A stretch of 64,000 bases of DNA, taken from NCBI GenBank assembly GCA_963714875.1, contig CAVQQI010000010.1, forward strand, positions 248,001 through 312,000, in the 5' to 3' direction. Numbering within the stretch: position 1 is the first letter of the stretch; every line of letters begins with the position of its first letter. Under the pieces are notes generated by a model, which worked only from the letters and a program-made list of their open reading frames with translations, did not search any database and was not told the DNA's origin. Made by a program: the position numbers and the translations under genes. Of the stretch, positions 44,992 through 52,787 are shown piece after piece. This DNA is from JBAOHV01 sp963714875 (lineage in GTDB: Bacteria; Actinomycetota; Acidimicrobiia; Acidimicrobiales; Microtrichaceae).

Positions 44992-46099
44992 TCATCGGCG
45001 CTGGCGCTTCATCCGCTGCGCTTCGCGGTAGACGCGGGCCTGGGCGCGACCTGCCCGGTGCAGCGCTGCGGGATCGCCGCGCAGCTCGGCCGACGCCGCC
45101 TCGCGCCGCATCGAGAACCAGGCGTCGAGACGCTGCGGGTCCAGCTCCCCGGCGTCGACCGCGTCCCGCACGGCGCATCCCGGCTCGTCGTCGTGACCAC
45201 AGTCGGTGAAGCGGCACCCGTCGGCCAGTTGCTGCGATCTCGTCGTACGCGGCATCCACCGCGGCGACGGTGCTCCACAGCCCCAGCTCGCGTACCCCCG
45301 GCGTGTCGATCAGGCAGATGTCGTCGCCGATCACGTGCAGCTGTCGTGCGGTGGTGGTGTGGCGGCCCTTGTGGTCGCCGGAGCGGACCTCTCCTGTGGC
45401 GGCGAGCGAGGTCCGGGCGATGGCGTTGACGAGTGTCGACTTGCCGGCTCCCGACGAACCGAGGAGCACCGCCGTGCGGCCAGCCAGCGCACGTCGGAGC
45501 TCGTCGACGCCCTCGCCCGCCGGCGTGCTGACCCTGATGACATCCACCCCCGGGGCGGCGGCACGGGCGAGGCGCTCGACCTCGTCGGCATCGACCGCCA
45601 GGTCGCACTTGCTGAGCACGATCAACGGCACGGCCCCGGAGTCCCACGCGATGGTCGTGAGTCGGCCGACCTGGCCGGCGGTGACCGGTCGGTCGAGCGC
45701 GCACACGACGCCGACGGTGTCGATGTTGGCGGCGATCAGCTGCTGGCCGCCGGTCGAGGGGTCGCGGCGCTGCAGCAGGGAGTGCCTCGCAAGGAGGTGT
45801 CGCACCCGATCCTGGTCGGCCAACACCCAGTCGCCCGTCGCCAGCGGGTCCAGGTCGGCTCCGAGGTGGCGGTGGGAGGTGCCGTGGCGCGTCGTGACCA
45901 TGACCGCCGATCCGTCGTGACGTACCACCCGGGCAGGTTCGACCGCAGCAGTCCGCGTGTCGCCGAGTCCGACGGGGTCCGGGCCGGTGCCCTCGATGCC
46001 GGAATCCGCCGCGAGCGCCATCCAGCGTTCGCCCCAGCCGAGCGCGGTCAGCGGGTCGGCGGGGGAGGGCTCCGACGGGTCCTGGGCCTCGGTGGTCAT
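44992..46099 (-). CDS. rsgA: ribosome small-subunit GTPase A (one frame break)
   Basis: About 368 residues. Circularly permuted GTPase: the OB-like region holds HLGADLDPLATGDWVLADQ, G4 is VLSKCDLA, then comes G1 LLGSSGAGKSTLVNAI and G3 DTPGVRELGLW. The zinc finger CRFTDCGHDDEPGCAV follows after one extra base near 45229. It matures the 30S subunit and its GTPase is activated by the ribosome. ATG 46099 is taken in preference to a GTG at 46114. Confidence 0.9.
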
Positions 46100-46169
46100 G
46101 TCAGAGGATCGCACCGAGCCGCCGGCGGGGTCGTCGCCCGGCTGTACTCAGTTCGAGATCGGACGTCGC

Positions 46170-46517
46170 TCAGCCGGCAGCGCGTACCGGCCGCAGCGTG
46201 GTGATCGAGCCTCTCGGCAGGTCGGTCACCCGGGCGGTCACCGCTTCGGGCCCTCCGCGGGACCAGACCGTCGAGGTCGGCGCCGCCTTCGCGTTCGCCA
46301 CCCAGTCCGAACGTGGCCGGACGGTCCCCACGACGAGTTGCTCGCCGAGTCGCGCTGCCAGCAGCGGCCGGCTGCGAGGGCGACCCGATCGCCGTCCTGT
46401 CGATTCGAGGACCACGACGCCGACGCCGACCGGCAGCGGAGCGAGCCAACCGGCGCGTGCCAACGGCTCCACCACGGAGTTCACGCCCGTGTAGATGAGC
46501 TTCATCACCGATTCCAT
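46170..46517 (-). CDS. short deazaflavin-dependent nitroreductase-like protein
   Basis: 115 residues. The core VVLESTGRRSGRPRSRPLLA and VVGTVRPRSDWVANAKAAP match the F420-binding split barrel of DDN-like proteins. The protein lacks the longer N-terminal helix of the gene at 25-525. TAGGCC followed by six bases precedes the ATG, close to the leaderless pattern. The substrate is unknown. Confidence 0.75.
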   Translation of the reverse strand: MESVMKLIYTGVNSVVEPLARAGWLAPLPVGVGVVVLESTGRRSGRPRSRPLLAARLGEQLVVGTVRPRSDWVANAKAAPTSTVWSRGGPEAVTARVTDLPRGSITTLRPVRAAG

Positions 46518-46571
46518 GCCGTGGGCCTACCCCGCGCGGGGTCGCGGGGCCACATCGCCCCGGTCGGCAGG

Positions 46572-47516
46572 TCATCGGAGCTCCCCACGTGGCCGGTTGT
46601 TCCGAGATGGACGATGACCGCGCGGTGCGGGCCGGGTCGCGAGCGCCACACCGGCGACCACGAGCGCCCCGCCGCCCAACAGGGCCGGGGTGGCGGGCTC
46701 GCCGACCACGGCGATCGCCAACGTCCCGGCGACCAGGGGCTCCAACAGGGTTGCGCTCGCGACCACCCCGAGTGGGAGCGCCGCCAGGCCGATCCCCCAG
46801 AGCGAGAACGCCGCGGTCATCGTCGCCAGGCCGAGCGCCGACACGGTGATCGCCGCCGGCACGGACGTGATCGCCTCGGACGCACCGGCGACGGCGAGCG
46901 GGGCGAACATGACCGCGGCAAGCCCGCACAGCGCCGCCATCGCGTCGATCGGGGAGCGGTCCTCCATCAGCACCTGAGCGCTCCGTCCCCACCAGGCAGC
47001 TGCGCCGCCCGCACCGAGGGCGGCCACGACGCCGATCGGATCTGTCGGTGCGCCCGGTGCAGCGCCCGGGACGACGAGCAGCGCAACCCCCGCGACGCCG
47101 ATCATCACGCCGGCCGACCAGGTGCGCGTCGGCGGTCGTCGCGAGGCGACGTCGATCAGTCCTGCGACGATCGGCACGGTGACGATCGTGAGCAGCGTCC
47201 CGCCGGCGACCCCGATGCGGTCGATGGCGTCGAAGAAGGCCAGCTGGTTCACCACCAGTGCGACCGCACCGCTGCCCAGCACGAACGGTCGGGGCGGGAC
47301 CGGTCGTCCGGATGCCGGCGACCGGTATCGCCGCACCCCGGCGACCGCGATCAACCCGAGACCCCCGACGAGCGTCCGCCATGCGGCTGCGTCGACCGGT
47401 CGAACCGTGTCGGGTCCGAGCGACGAGATCGTGCCGGCGGTTCCCAGCAGGACTGCTGCGAGCACGACCGCGCTGACCGCGCCGTGGTGTGCGGCGTGAG
47501 CGCTCGGGTCGGTCAT
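46572..47516 (-). CDS. DMT/EamA family transporter
   Basis: 314 residues, ten predicted helices in two EamA repeats (first from VSAVVLAAVLLGTAGTISSL, second from GVVAALGAGGAAAWWG). Such exporters move amino acids, bases or metabolites. ATG 47516 removes an upstream in-frame stretch without helix character. It diverges from the ferritin-like gene at 47624. Confidence 0.85.
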   Translation of the reverse strand: MTDPSAHAAHHGAVSAVVLAAVLLGTAGTISSLGPDTVRPVDAAAWRTLVGGLGLIAVAGVRRYRSPASGRPVPPRPFVLGSGAVALVVNQLAFFDAIDRIGVAGGTLLTIVTVPIVAGLIDVASRRPPTRTWSAGVMIGVAGVALLVVPGAAPGAPTDPIGVVAALGAGGAAAWWGRSAQVLMEDRSPIDAMAALCGLAAVMFAPLAVAGASEAITSVPAAITVSALGLATMTAAFSLWGIGLAALPLGVVASATLLEPLVAGTLAIAVVGEPATPALLGGGALVVAGVALATRPAPRGHRPSRNNRPRGELR

Positions 47517-47623
47517 GCGCAGAGTCTTCAGCAGCGGCCGGCCCGGGGTCGTGGGAGTTTCCTGCGCGGTTGGCATCGTGGCCACTGTGCTGGGATCCTG
47601 ATCGGGACCGGAGGACGAGCACC

Positions 47624-48472
47624 ATGACGGCCACACCAGTACACGCCCCCGCACGATCAGCGGCGTTCCCCGACGGTGTGTCCATGCAGCCGCGGGAGTA
47701 CGCCTTCGAGGACCTCGAGGCGATCCCGCAGTACTGGAACATGGACAACCCGATCCTGACGCACTTCGAGAACGCGTTCTCCATCATGATCCCGCCCGGC
47801 GAGCGGTTCTTCATCGACTCGGTGCGCCACTTCGAGGGCCGGGTCGATGACGAGGGACGAGAGCTGATCCGTGCGTTCGTCCAGCAGGAGGGTCTGCACG
47901 GCCAGGCCCACGACACGTTCAATGCCACGCTCGCGGCGTTCGGCATCGATGTGGAGGGTCAGCAGCGGTACGCGGCGCGGACGTTCCGGCGGGCGCGTCG
48001 GTGGCTACCGGCGAAGGTGCAGTTGGGCATCACCGTGTTCTCCGAGCACCTCACCGCGGTGGGTGCGCACACCTTGTTGAGCTCGGACACCGTCCAGGAC
48101 GAGATGCACCCGCAGATGCTCGACTTCTGGCGGTGGCACGCTGCAGAGGAGCTGGAGCACAAGTCGGTCGCGTTCGACCTGTTCGGCAAGGTCGGCGGCG
48201 GCTACGTGACCCGCATGGCGTCGGTGCTGGCGGCAGCGGTGTTCCTGGCCTGGCCGATGGTGCGGATCACCCGCTCGATGATGCGCGACGATCCGCACGT
48301 GCCGAGCCGGTCCGAACGGCGTCAGGCTGCGGCGTTCCAGCGCCAGATCCTGCGCCAGCAGTCGCGGCTGCTCCTGGCCTACTTCTCGCCGAGGTTCCAT
48401 CCCTGGCAGATCGACGACACCGAGATGCTCCAGCGGTGGTACCGCTCCGACCACCGGGCCAGCGCCGCCTGA
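47624..48472 (+). CDS. predicted metal-dependent hydrolase (COG3687 family)
   Basis: 282 residues. A helical protein with the ferritin-like di-metal pattern typical of COG3687: HFENAFSIMIPPGERFFIDSV, FVQQEGLHGQAHDTFN, FSEHLTAVGAHTLL and WHAAEELEHKSVAFDLF, rich in paired glutamates and histidines. GGAGG precedes the ATG. The physiological substrate is unknown; a steroid, lipid or hydrocarbon role is often guessed. Confidence 0.8.
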   Translation: MTATPVHAPARSAAFPDGVSMQPREYAFEDLEAIPQYWNMDNPILTHFENAFSIMIPPGERFFIDSVRHFEGRVDDEGRELIRAFVQQEGLHGQAHDTFNATLAAFGIDVEGQQRYAARTFRRARRWLPAKVQLGITVFSEHLTAVGAHTLLSSDTVQDEMHPQMLDFWRWHAAEELEHKSVAFDLFGKVGGGYVTRMASVLAAAVFLAWPMVRITRSMMRDDPHVPSRSERRQAAAFQRQILRQQSRLLLAYFSPRFHPWQIDDTEMLQRWYRSDHRASAA

Positions 48473-48553
48473 CGACGCGATCGACCCCGGCGTCCGGGTC
48501 GTTCCGGGGCTGGCATTTCTTGGGTGGGGGAGTGTCCGGGTCGGGCAGCGGCG

Positions 48554-49315
48554 TCAGTCCAGGTGGGCGATGTCGTTGAATCGACGCAGCACCCAGCGGT
48601 CGATCGGCGCAGCCAGGCGCACGATCTCGCTGACCGAGGTGTTGTCGGCACTGATGAAGGCGAAGTTCCGAGCGTTGGTGACGTGGGACAGCAACGCGGC
48701 GATCACCCCGCCGTGCACCACCAGCACCACTCGTTCACCGGCGTGGTCCGCAACGATGCGGTCCAGCGCAGCGACACAGCGCCCCTGGAAGTCCTCCCAT
48801 GCCTCGGCGCCGGTGATGACGTCCCAACGCTCCTGGGCGTAGACCTCCCGCACGACGGGGTCGCCGGCAGCGCCGCGCAGGCGCAGCAGGCCGCCCTCGT
48901 ACTCGCCCAGGTGGACCTCTCGCAGGTCCGGCTCGACCCGGACGTCGATGCCGGTGGACTCGACGAACGCCGCAGCGGTCTCGCTGGTGCGGCGCAGGCT
49001 CGTGACGTACAGCGTCGAGAACGCCTTGATGTCGTGCTCCTCGACGAGCCGGCGACACACCCGCAGGGCCTGGTCGACCCCCTCGGGGGCCAGGCTGGGG
49101 TCGCCATGGCCGTCCTTGGTCGCGAACGGCCGGTCGGCGTGGGCCGGTTCGGTCGCCCCATGGCGGACCAGGTAGACCGTGGTCGACCCGGGTGGCGGCT
49201 CGAAGCGGCGCTGGGGGACGCCTCCGTCCTCGTCGAAGCGGTCGACCGGGCTGTGCACCTGCGCTCCGGGCTCGGTCGGCGTGGGGTGCTGATTCGGCGT
49301 GGGCGGTTCAGTCAT
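48554..49315 (-). CDS. histidine phosphatase (phosphoglycerate-mutase-like) family protein
   Basis: 253 residues. The catalytic RHG lies in TVYLVRHGATEPAHADRPFA, with TLYVTSLRRTSETAAAF and the second histidine in VVLVVHGGVIAALLS. The 45-residue proline-rich N-terminus precedes the fold. It is a phosphomonoesterase of unknown substrate. A TACCCT element eight bases upstream of ATG 49315 supports the start. Confidence 0.88.
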   Translation of the reverse strand: MTEPPTPNQHPTPTEPGAQVHSPVDRFDEDGGVPQRRFEPPPGSTTVYLVRHGATEPAHADRPFATKDGHGDPSLAPEGVDQALRVCRRLVEEHDIKAFSTLYVTSLRRTSETAAAFVESTGIDVRVEPDLREVHLGEYEGGLLRLRGAAGDPVVREVYAQERWDVITGAEAWEDFQGRCVAALDRIVADHAGERVVLVVHGGVIAALLSHVTNARNFAFISADNTSVSEIVRLAAPIDRWVLRRFNDIAHLD

Positions 49316-49323
49316 CGAGCAGC

Positions 49324-49329
49324 AGGGTA
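49324..49329 (-). promoter_or_regulatory. -10 element, leaderless promoter of histidine phosphatase gene
   Basis: TACCCT, eight bases (GCTGCTCG), then ATG 49315. Confidence 0.5.
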
Positions 49330-49397
49330 GGGCGATGGCCGCCGGGCGGGCGCCCGCGGTGGGTCGTCGCGACGGTCGGGTGGCCGCGGCGGCAGGA

Positions 49398-49886
49398 TCA
49401 GCGGCCGGGGAGGTCCCCGGTCGTGGGGGCAGCGGGACGCAGCGCCGGCACGGCGATGCCGGCGAGTCCCCGCACCAGCCCCCTGGCGATGTCGAGGAAG
49501 TCGAACGAGTCGCGCCACAGCGTGATCAGACCGTCGTGCACGTCGAAGCGGCCCCACACCCAGAACTGCGTGCGCAACGCACCGAGGACGATCACGTCGG
49601 TGCGTTCGGTCAGCACCACCGGACCGTCCGCCGCGATGGAGTGCAGGTAGACCTCGAACGAGGAGCCGGGGCGGTCCAGGCCGCCCAGCACCTTCGTCAC
49701 CTGTTCGCGGCCTCGCAGGGTCGGCAGTCCCACGTTGGAGTAGACGACGTCGTCGGCCAGCAGCGACATCGCCAGGTCCAGGTCCGGTTCGGCGAGCGCT
49801 GCCATGAAGGCCTCGGCCACCCCCTGGGGGTCGGTCGGACGTTGAGCGTCCGGGTCCGCGGCAGCTGGGAGCAGTCCGTTCGGCAT
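49398..49886 (-). CDS. SnoaL/limonene-epoxide-hydrolase-like NTF2-fold protein
   Basis: 162 residues. The NTF2-like pocket region reads AEAFMAALAEPDLDLAMSLL, VVYSNVGLPTLRGREQV and LITLWRDSFDFLDIARGLV, close to limonene-1,2-epoxide hydrolases (WRDYFD motif) with tyrosine replaced by serine. It probably hydrates an epoxide or a related small molecule. The start is supported by TAGCAT and a six-base spacer. Confidence 0.82.
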   Translation of the reverse strand: MPNGLLPAAADPDAQRPTDPQGVAEAFMAALAEPDLDLAMSLLADDVVYSNVGLPTLRGREQVTKVLGGLDRPGSSFEVYLHSIAADGPVVLTERTDVIVLGALRTQFWVWGRFDVHDGLITLWRDSFDFLDIARGLVRGLAGIAVPALRPAAPTTGDLPGR

Positions 49887-49892
49887 GCGCCG

Positions 49893-49898
49893 ATGCTA
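49893..49898 (-). promoter_or_regulatory. -10 element, leaderless promoter of SnoaL-like gene
   Basis: TAGCAT, six bases (CGGCGC), then ATG 49886. Confidence 0.6.
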
Positions 49899-49977
49899 GG
49901 TGCGCCGTGGGGGTGGGTCACCACGCACAGCCAGCGCCGTGGGGCAGGGCTGCGACGCACGGCTGGCGTCGTGACGG

Positions 49978-50454
49978 TCAGCCGGCGGCGTGGAGCTGCT
50001 GAGCCAGGTAGTTCTGGAGACCGATGTCGTCGATGGTCGAGAGCTGGGTCTCGAGCCAATCGAGGTGGTGCTCCTCGCCGAGCAGTCGCTGTTCGCAGAT
50101 CTCGCGGGTGCCGTTGTCGCCCTTGGCCACCGCCAGGGCGATCCCGCGGTTGTATCGCTCGATCGCCGCGGCCTCGACCGCCATGTCCAGGCGGAACTGC
50201 TCCGGCACGGTCTCGCCGACGGTGACGTTGCCGTAGCGCTGCAGGTTGGGGATGCCGTCCAGGAACAGGATCCGCTCGATCAGCTTCTCGGCGTCGCGCA
50301 TCTCGTCGATCGACTCGTCGTAGTACATCTTCGCCAGGCGCTGGTAACCCCAGCTCTCGTTCATCTTGGCGTGGATGAAGTACTGGTTGATCGCCGTCAG
50401 CTCGGCGGTCAGCGCCTCGTTGAGGAATTCGATGATCTCGGGATCGCCGTTCAC
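49978..50454 (-). CDS. bfr: bacterioferritin
   Basis: 158 residues. Ferroxidase and heme features of Bfr are present: LTAELTAINQYFIHAKM (Glu18 region), MYYDESIDEMRDAEKLIERI with the heme-ligand methionine in DEM, and LLGEEHHLDWLETQL. It assembles a 24-mer storing iron. Its GTG has AGGAG upstream and a TAACGT -10. The gene upstream encodes the ferredoxin that releases the iron. Confidence 0.95.
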   Translation of the reverse strand: MNGDPEIIEFLNEALTAELTAINQYFIHAKMNESWGYQRLAKMYYDESIDEMRDAEKLIERILFLDGIPNLQRYGNVTVGETVPEQFRLDMAVEAAAIERYNRGIALAVAKGDNGTREICEQRLLGEEHHLDWLETQLSTIDDIGLQNYLAQQLHAAG

Positions 50455-50482
50455 GTATGCAGCTCCTGGTCGGGGTTGGTTG

Positions 50483-50488
50483 ACGTTA
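50483..50488 (-). promoter_or_regulatory. bfr: -10 element of bfr promoter
   Basis: TAACGT, about 28 bases before GTG 50454 with AGGAG between, so this transcript has a leader. Confidence 0.45.
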
Positions 50489-50530
50489 GGGCGTCGTGGC
50501 CCGGGGCTCCCACCCTCATGCCGGGCTCGT

Positions 50531-50761
50531 TCAGGACGCGAGCTGAACCGTGGTGACGCTGGGCGTCGTGACGGCGCCGCCGTAGGAGGCGTCCACCAGG
50601 AGATCCTCGATCACTGGCACGCATCCACCGCAGTCTGTGCCGGCGCCACATGCCCGGGCGACCTCGCCGGGGGTCGCGGCACCTCGTCGGGCTTCCCGCC
50701 GGATGCGGCGGTCGCTCACTCCCTGGCAGTGGCAGACGATCACGATGTCGATGTTAAGCAT
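50531..50761 (-). CDS. bfd: bacterioferritin-associated ferredoxin-like [2Fe-2S] protein
   Basis: 76 residues. A BFD-like domain with four cysteines arranged VCHCQGVSDRRI and CGAGTDCGGCVP binds a [2Fe-2S] cluster and delivers electrons to bacterioferritin for iron release. ATG 50761 gives a short MLNIDIV leader; the GTG seven residues later is an alternative. It lies upstream of bfr on the same strand with a 76-base gap. Confidence 0.88.
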   Translation of the reverse strand: MLNIDIVIVCHCQGVSDRRIRREARRGAATPGEVARACGAGTDCGGCVPVIEDLLVDASYGGAVTTPSVTTVQLAS

Positions 50762-50891
50762 GCCGAACCCGTCTGGTCCACCCCCCACGACAAGAAATCG
50801 CAGCGATGCTTCAGGAACCGCTGTTCCGAACTCGCTCGCGGCGGTCATCGAGAGGGGTCGCGGTCCGGATGCGGGGCTGGGCTCGGGGTGA

Positions 50892-50939
50892 GCTGAGGTG
50901 TCGGGCTCGGGGCGCGCTGAGGTGTCGGGCTCGGGGCGC
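50892..50939 (+). repeat. 24-base tandem repeat, two copies
   Basis: GCTGAGGTGTCGGGCTCGGGGCGC occurs at 50892-50915 and 50916-50939, with a diverged partial copy before it. Non-coding as far as can be seen. Confidence 0.85.
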
Positions 50940-50955
50940 GTGATCCGGGTGCAGC

Positions 50956-50977
50956 GCCGGCCTCCCGGGAGGCCGGC
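50956..50977. repeat. 22-base perfect palindrome
   Basis: GCCGGCCTCCCGGGAGGCCG continuing GC reads the same on both strands. It lies seven bases before the -10 element of the next gene and could be a protein site or an intrinsic hairpin ending transcription from the left. Confidence 0.7.
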
Positions 50978-50983
50978 CCCGGG

Positions 50984-50989
50984 TACGCT
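50984..50989 (+). promoter_or_regulatory. -10 element, leaderless promoter of monooxygenase gene
   Basis: TACGCT, seven bases (CCAGCCC), then ATG 50997. Confidence 0.6.
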
Positions 50990-50996
50990 CCAGCCC

Positions 50997-51299
50997 ATGT
51001 TGATCATCTCCGGCATCATCGCCGTCGCACCGGACAGCCACGACCAGATGGTCGAGCTCCTCGGCCCGCTCGTCGAGGCCACCCTGGCCGAGGAGGGCAA
51101 CCTGACCTACGGCATGTGGCCGCACCCGACCGACCGTGGAGTCTTCCGCGTCTACGAGGAGTGGGAGTCGGCCGAGCCGATGGGACTGCACATGTCCTCG
51201 GAGCACATGGCCACGTTCATGGCGGGCATGGGTGACCTCGAGGTCACCGAGATCGAGCTGCACCAGCACGAGGTGGCCGCCAGCACCCGTTTCATGTGA
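50997..51299 (+). CDS. antibiotic-biosynthesis-monooxygenase (ABM) domain protein
   Basis: 100 residues. It is a dimeric alpha/beta barrel protein: LIISGIIAVAPDSHDQMVEL, EATLAEEGNLTYGMWP, FRVYEEWESAEPMGLHMSSE and HMATFMAGMGD follow the ABM pattern of YgiN-like quinol or small-molecule monooxygenases. It is transcribed alone. The physiological substrate is unknown. Confidence 0.85.
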   Translation: MLIISGIIAVAPDSHDQMVELLGPLVEATLAEEGNLTYGMWPHPTDRGVFRVYEEWESAEPMGLHMSSEHMATFMAGMGDLEVTEIELHQHEVAASTRFM

Positions 51300-51446
51300 T
51301 CCCTTCCCTGCGCCCGCCGGCGGTGCTCTGACGCAGCCCCGGATCCGGGCCCACGCCGGCGTCCAGCTCTGGAGCCTCTGGCTTCGGGTTCCGGGTTCCG
51401 GGTTCCTGTCCCCGGATCCGAACTGCAGCCGCCCGAATCCCCGCGC

Positions 51447-51495
51447 TCTGGGCGGCAATGGGGCTCGCCGGTCGTCGTGGTGCCTCCCAGAGCAC
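51447..51495 (+). repeat. 49-base direct repeat, copy 1
   Basis: Begins TCTGGGCGGCAATGGGGCTC and ends CCTCCCAGAGCAC. It differs at one base from copy 2. The ends (TCTGGG and CCCAGA) are inverted, so each copy can also fold. Confidence 0.85.
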
Positions 51496-51540
51496 CTGGG
51501 GGCTCGTCCCTGCGGTTGCACGACCTGGCCTGCGGCCGGT

Positions 51541-51589
51541 TCTGGGCGGCAATGGGGCTCGCCGGGCGTCGTGGTGCCTCCCAGAGCAC
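51541..51589 (+). repeat. 49-base direct repeat, copy 2
   Basis: 48 of 49 bases match copy 1, 94 bases away. Confidence 0.85.
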
Positions 51590-51614
51590 TGGGCGAGGCC
51601 CGGCCGGATTCGGA

Positions 51615-52610
51615 TCAGACCGCGGCGGCGGCCTCGACGCTGTCGAGCAGGTAGTCCGCGGCAGCCGACAGACCCACCACACCTGGGCTGCCCGGCAGCA
51701 TCGCCAGCGCGGTCCGACCCTGTGACGCGAACTCGTTCGCACGCTCGATGGCCCGCTCGATGCCGTCGCCGTCGCGCACGATGGCAGCGGCACGGTCGCG
51801 CTGGTCGGGCTCGACCGCTCCACCGAGCAGCGAGCGCAGCTCGGCGCCGTGCGCGCCGTCCAACGTCAACAGCACGGGCAGCGTGTAGACGCCCTCTTCG
51901 ATGTCGTGACCGACGGGCTTGCCCAGATCGGCCTCCGAGGCGACCAGGTCCAGGACGTCGTCGACGATCTGGAACGCCATCCCGTAGCTGTGGCCGAACG
52001 CCGTCAACGCATCGACCTGGTCGCGGGGCAGGTCGGCGACGAGCCCCCCGATGCGACAGCTCGCCGCGAGCAGCGAGGCGGTCTTGCCGTCGATCGATCG
52101 CAGGTACAGCTCCTCGGTGCGGTTCACGTCGAACGCGTGCTGCAGCTCGAGCAGCTGTCCTTCGCACAGCCGGCCGATGGTGGCGGCCAGCAGCCCCGCG
52201 ACCTCGACACCGAGCGACGCCGCCAGTTCCGACGCACGGGCCAGCAGGAAGTCGCCCGCGAGGATGGCCTTGAGGTTGCCCCATCGGGCGTTCACGCTGT
52301 CGACGGTGCGGCGCACCTCGGCCTCGTCCATCACGTCGTCGTGGTAGAGCGAACCCAGGTGCACCAACTCCACCGCGACACCGCCGGTGACCGAGCTCTG
52401 CGACGCCGGGGCGTCCTCGGCCAACGCGGTGGCTGCAGCAGCGATCGTGAACCCGGGCCGCACCCGCTTGCCGCCGGCGGCGATCAGGTGCGTGGCGATC
52501 TCGGTCAACGTCGGATCCGCCGTGCTCGCAGCCGCCATCAACTGCGTCTCGATGCGCTCCAGGTCGGCGGCCATCGAGGGCATCACGGTCAGGGGGTTGA
52601 CTCCAGCCAC
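51615..52610 (-). CDS. polyprenyl diphosphate synthase
   Basis: 331 residues from GTG. Both aspartate-rich motifs of trans-prenyltransferases are seen: the first in LGSLYHDDVMDEAEVRR (DDxxD) and the second in GMAFQIVDDVLDLVASEADL; GGKRVRPGF is the chain-start motif. Medium- or long-chain products such as the menaquinone side chain are likely. TATCTT seven bases before the GTG supports the start. Confidence 0.92.
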   Translation of the reverse strand: MAGVNPLTVMPSMAADLERIETQLMAAASTADPTLTEIATHLIAAGGKRVRPGFTIAAAATALAEDAPASQSSVTGGVAVELVHLGSLYHDDVMDEAEVRRTVDSVNARWGNLKAILAGDFLLARASELAASLGVEVAGLLAATIGRLCEGQLLELQHAFDVNRTEELYLRSIDGKTASLLAASCRIGGLVADLPRDQVDALTAFGHSYGMAFQIVDDVLDLVASEADLGKPVGHDIEEGVYTLPVLLTLDGAHGAELRSLLGGAVEPDQRDRAAAIVRDGDGIERAIERANEFASQGRTALAMLPGSPGVVGLSAAADYLLDSVEAAAAV

Positions 52611-52617
52611 GGCGCCG

Positions 52618-52623
52618 AAGATA
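52618..52623 (-). promoter_or_regulatory. -10 element, leaderless promoter of polyprenyl synthase
   Basis: TATCTT, seven bases (CGGCGCC), then GTG 52610. Confidence 0.6.
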
Positions 52624-52751
52624 CCCGTTGCGCCGCCGAGGACCCCATGCGGGGACCCGGGGGCTGCTCAGGTCGTCGAATCGCTGAGAGCTGACCGCGG
52701 TCCGTCGAGCGGTATCGGGCGGTGCGGGAAGGCGTTGTCATCCCCCGGAGT

Positions 52752-52757
52752 TACACT
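52752..52757 (+). promoter_or_regulatory. clpC: -10 element of clpC promoter
   Basis: TACACT, 30 bases before the GTG; GGAGG at 52776-52780 serves as ribosome-binding site, so this transcript has a short leader. Confidence 0.5.
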
Positions 52758-52787
52758 GATCCATCCCCGCTTCTTGGAGGCAGCAAC

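Larger units (their letters stand above)
51300..51614. other. repeat-containing intergenic interval
   Basis: These 315 bases lie between convergent genes and show no coding gene. They hold two copies of a 49-base repeat and short direct repeats such as GGGTTCCGGGTTCC. Confidence 0.6.

Noticed and set aside
50461..50490. DtxR/IdeR iron box before bfr
   Set aside because: Only a partial TTAGG match was seen, without the palindromic second half.
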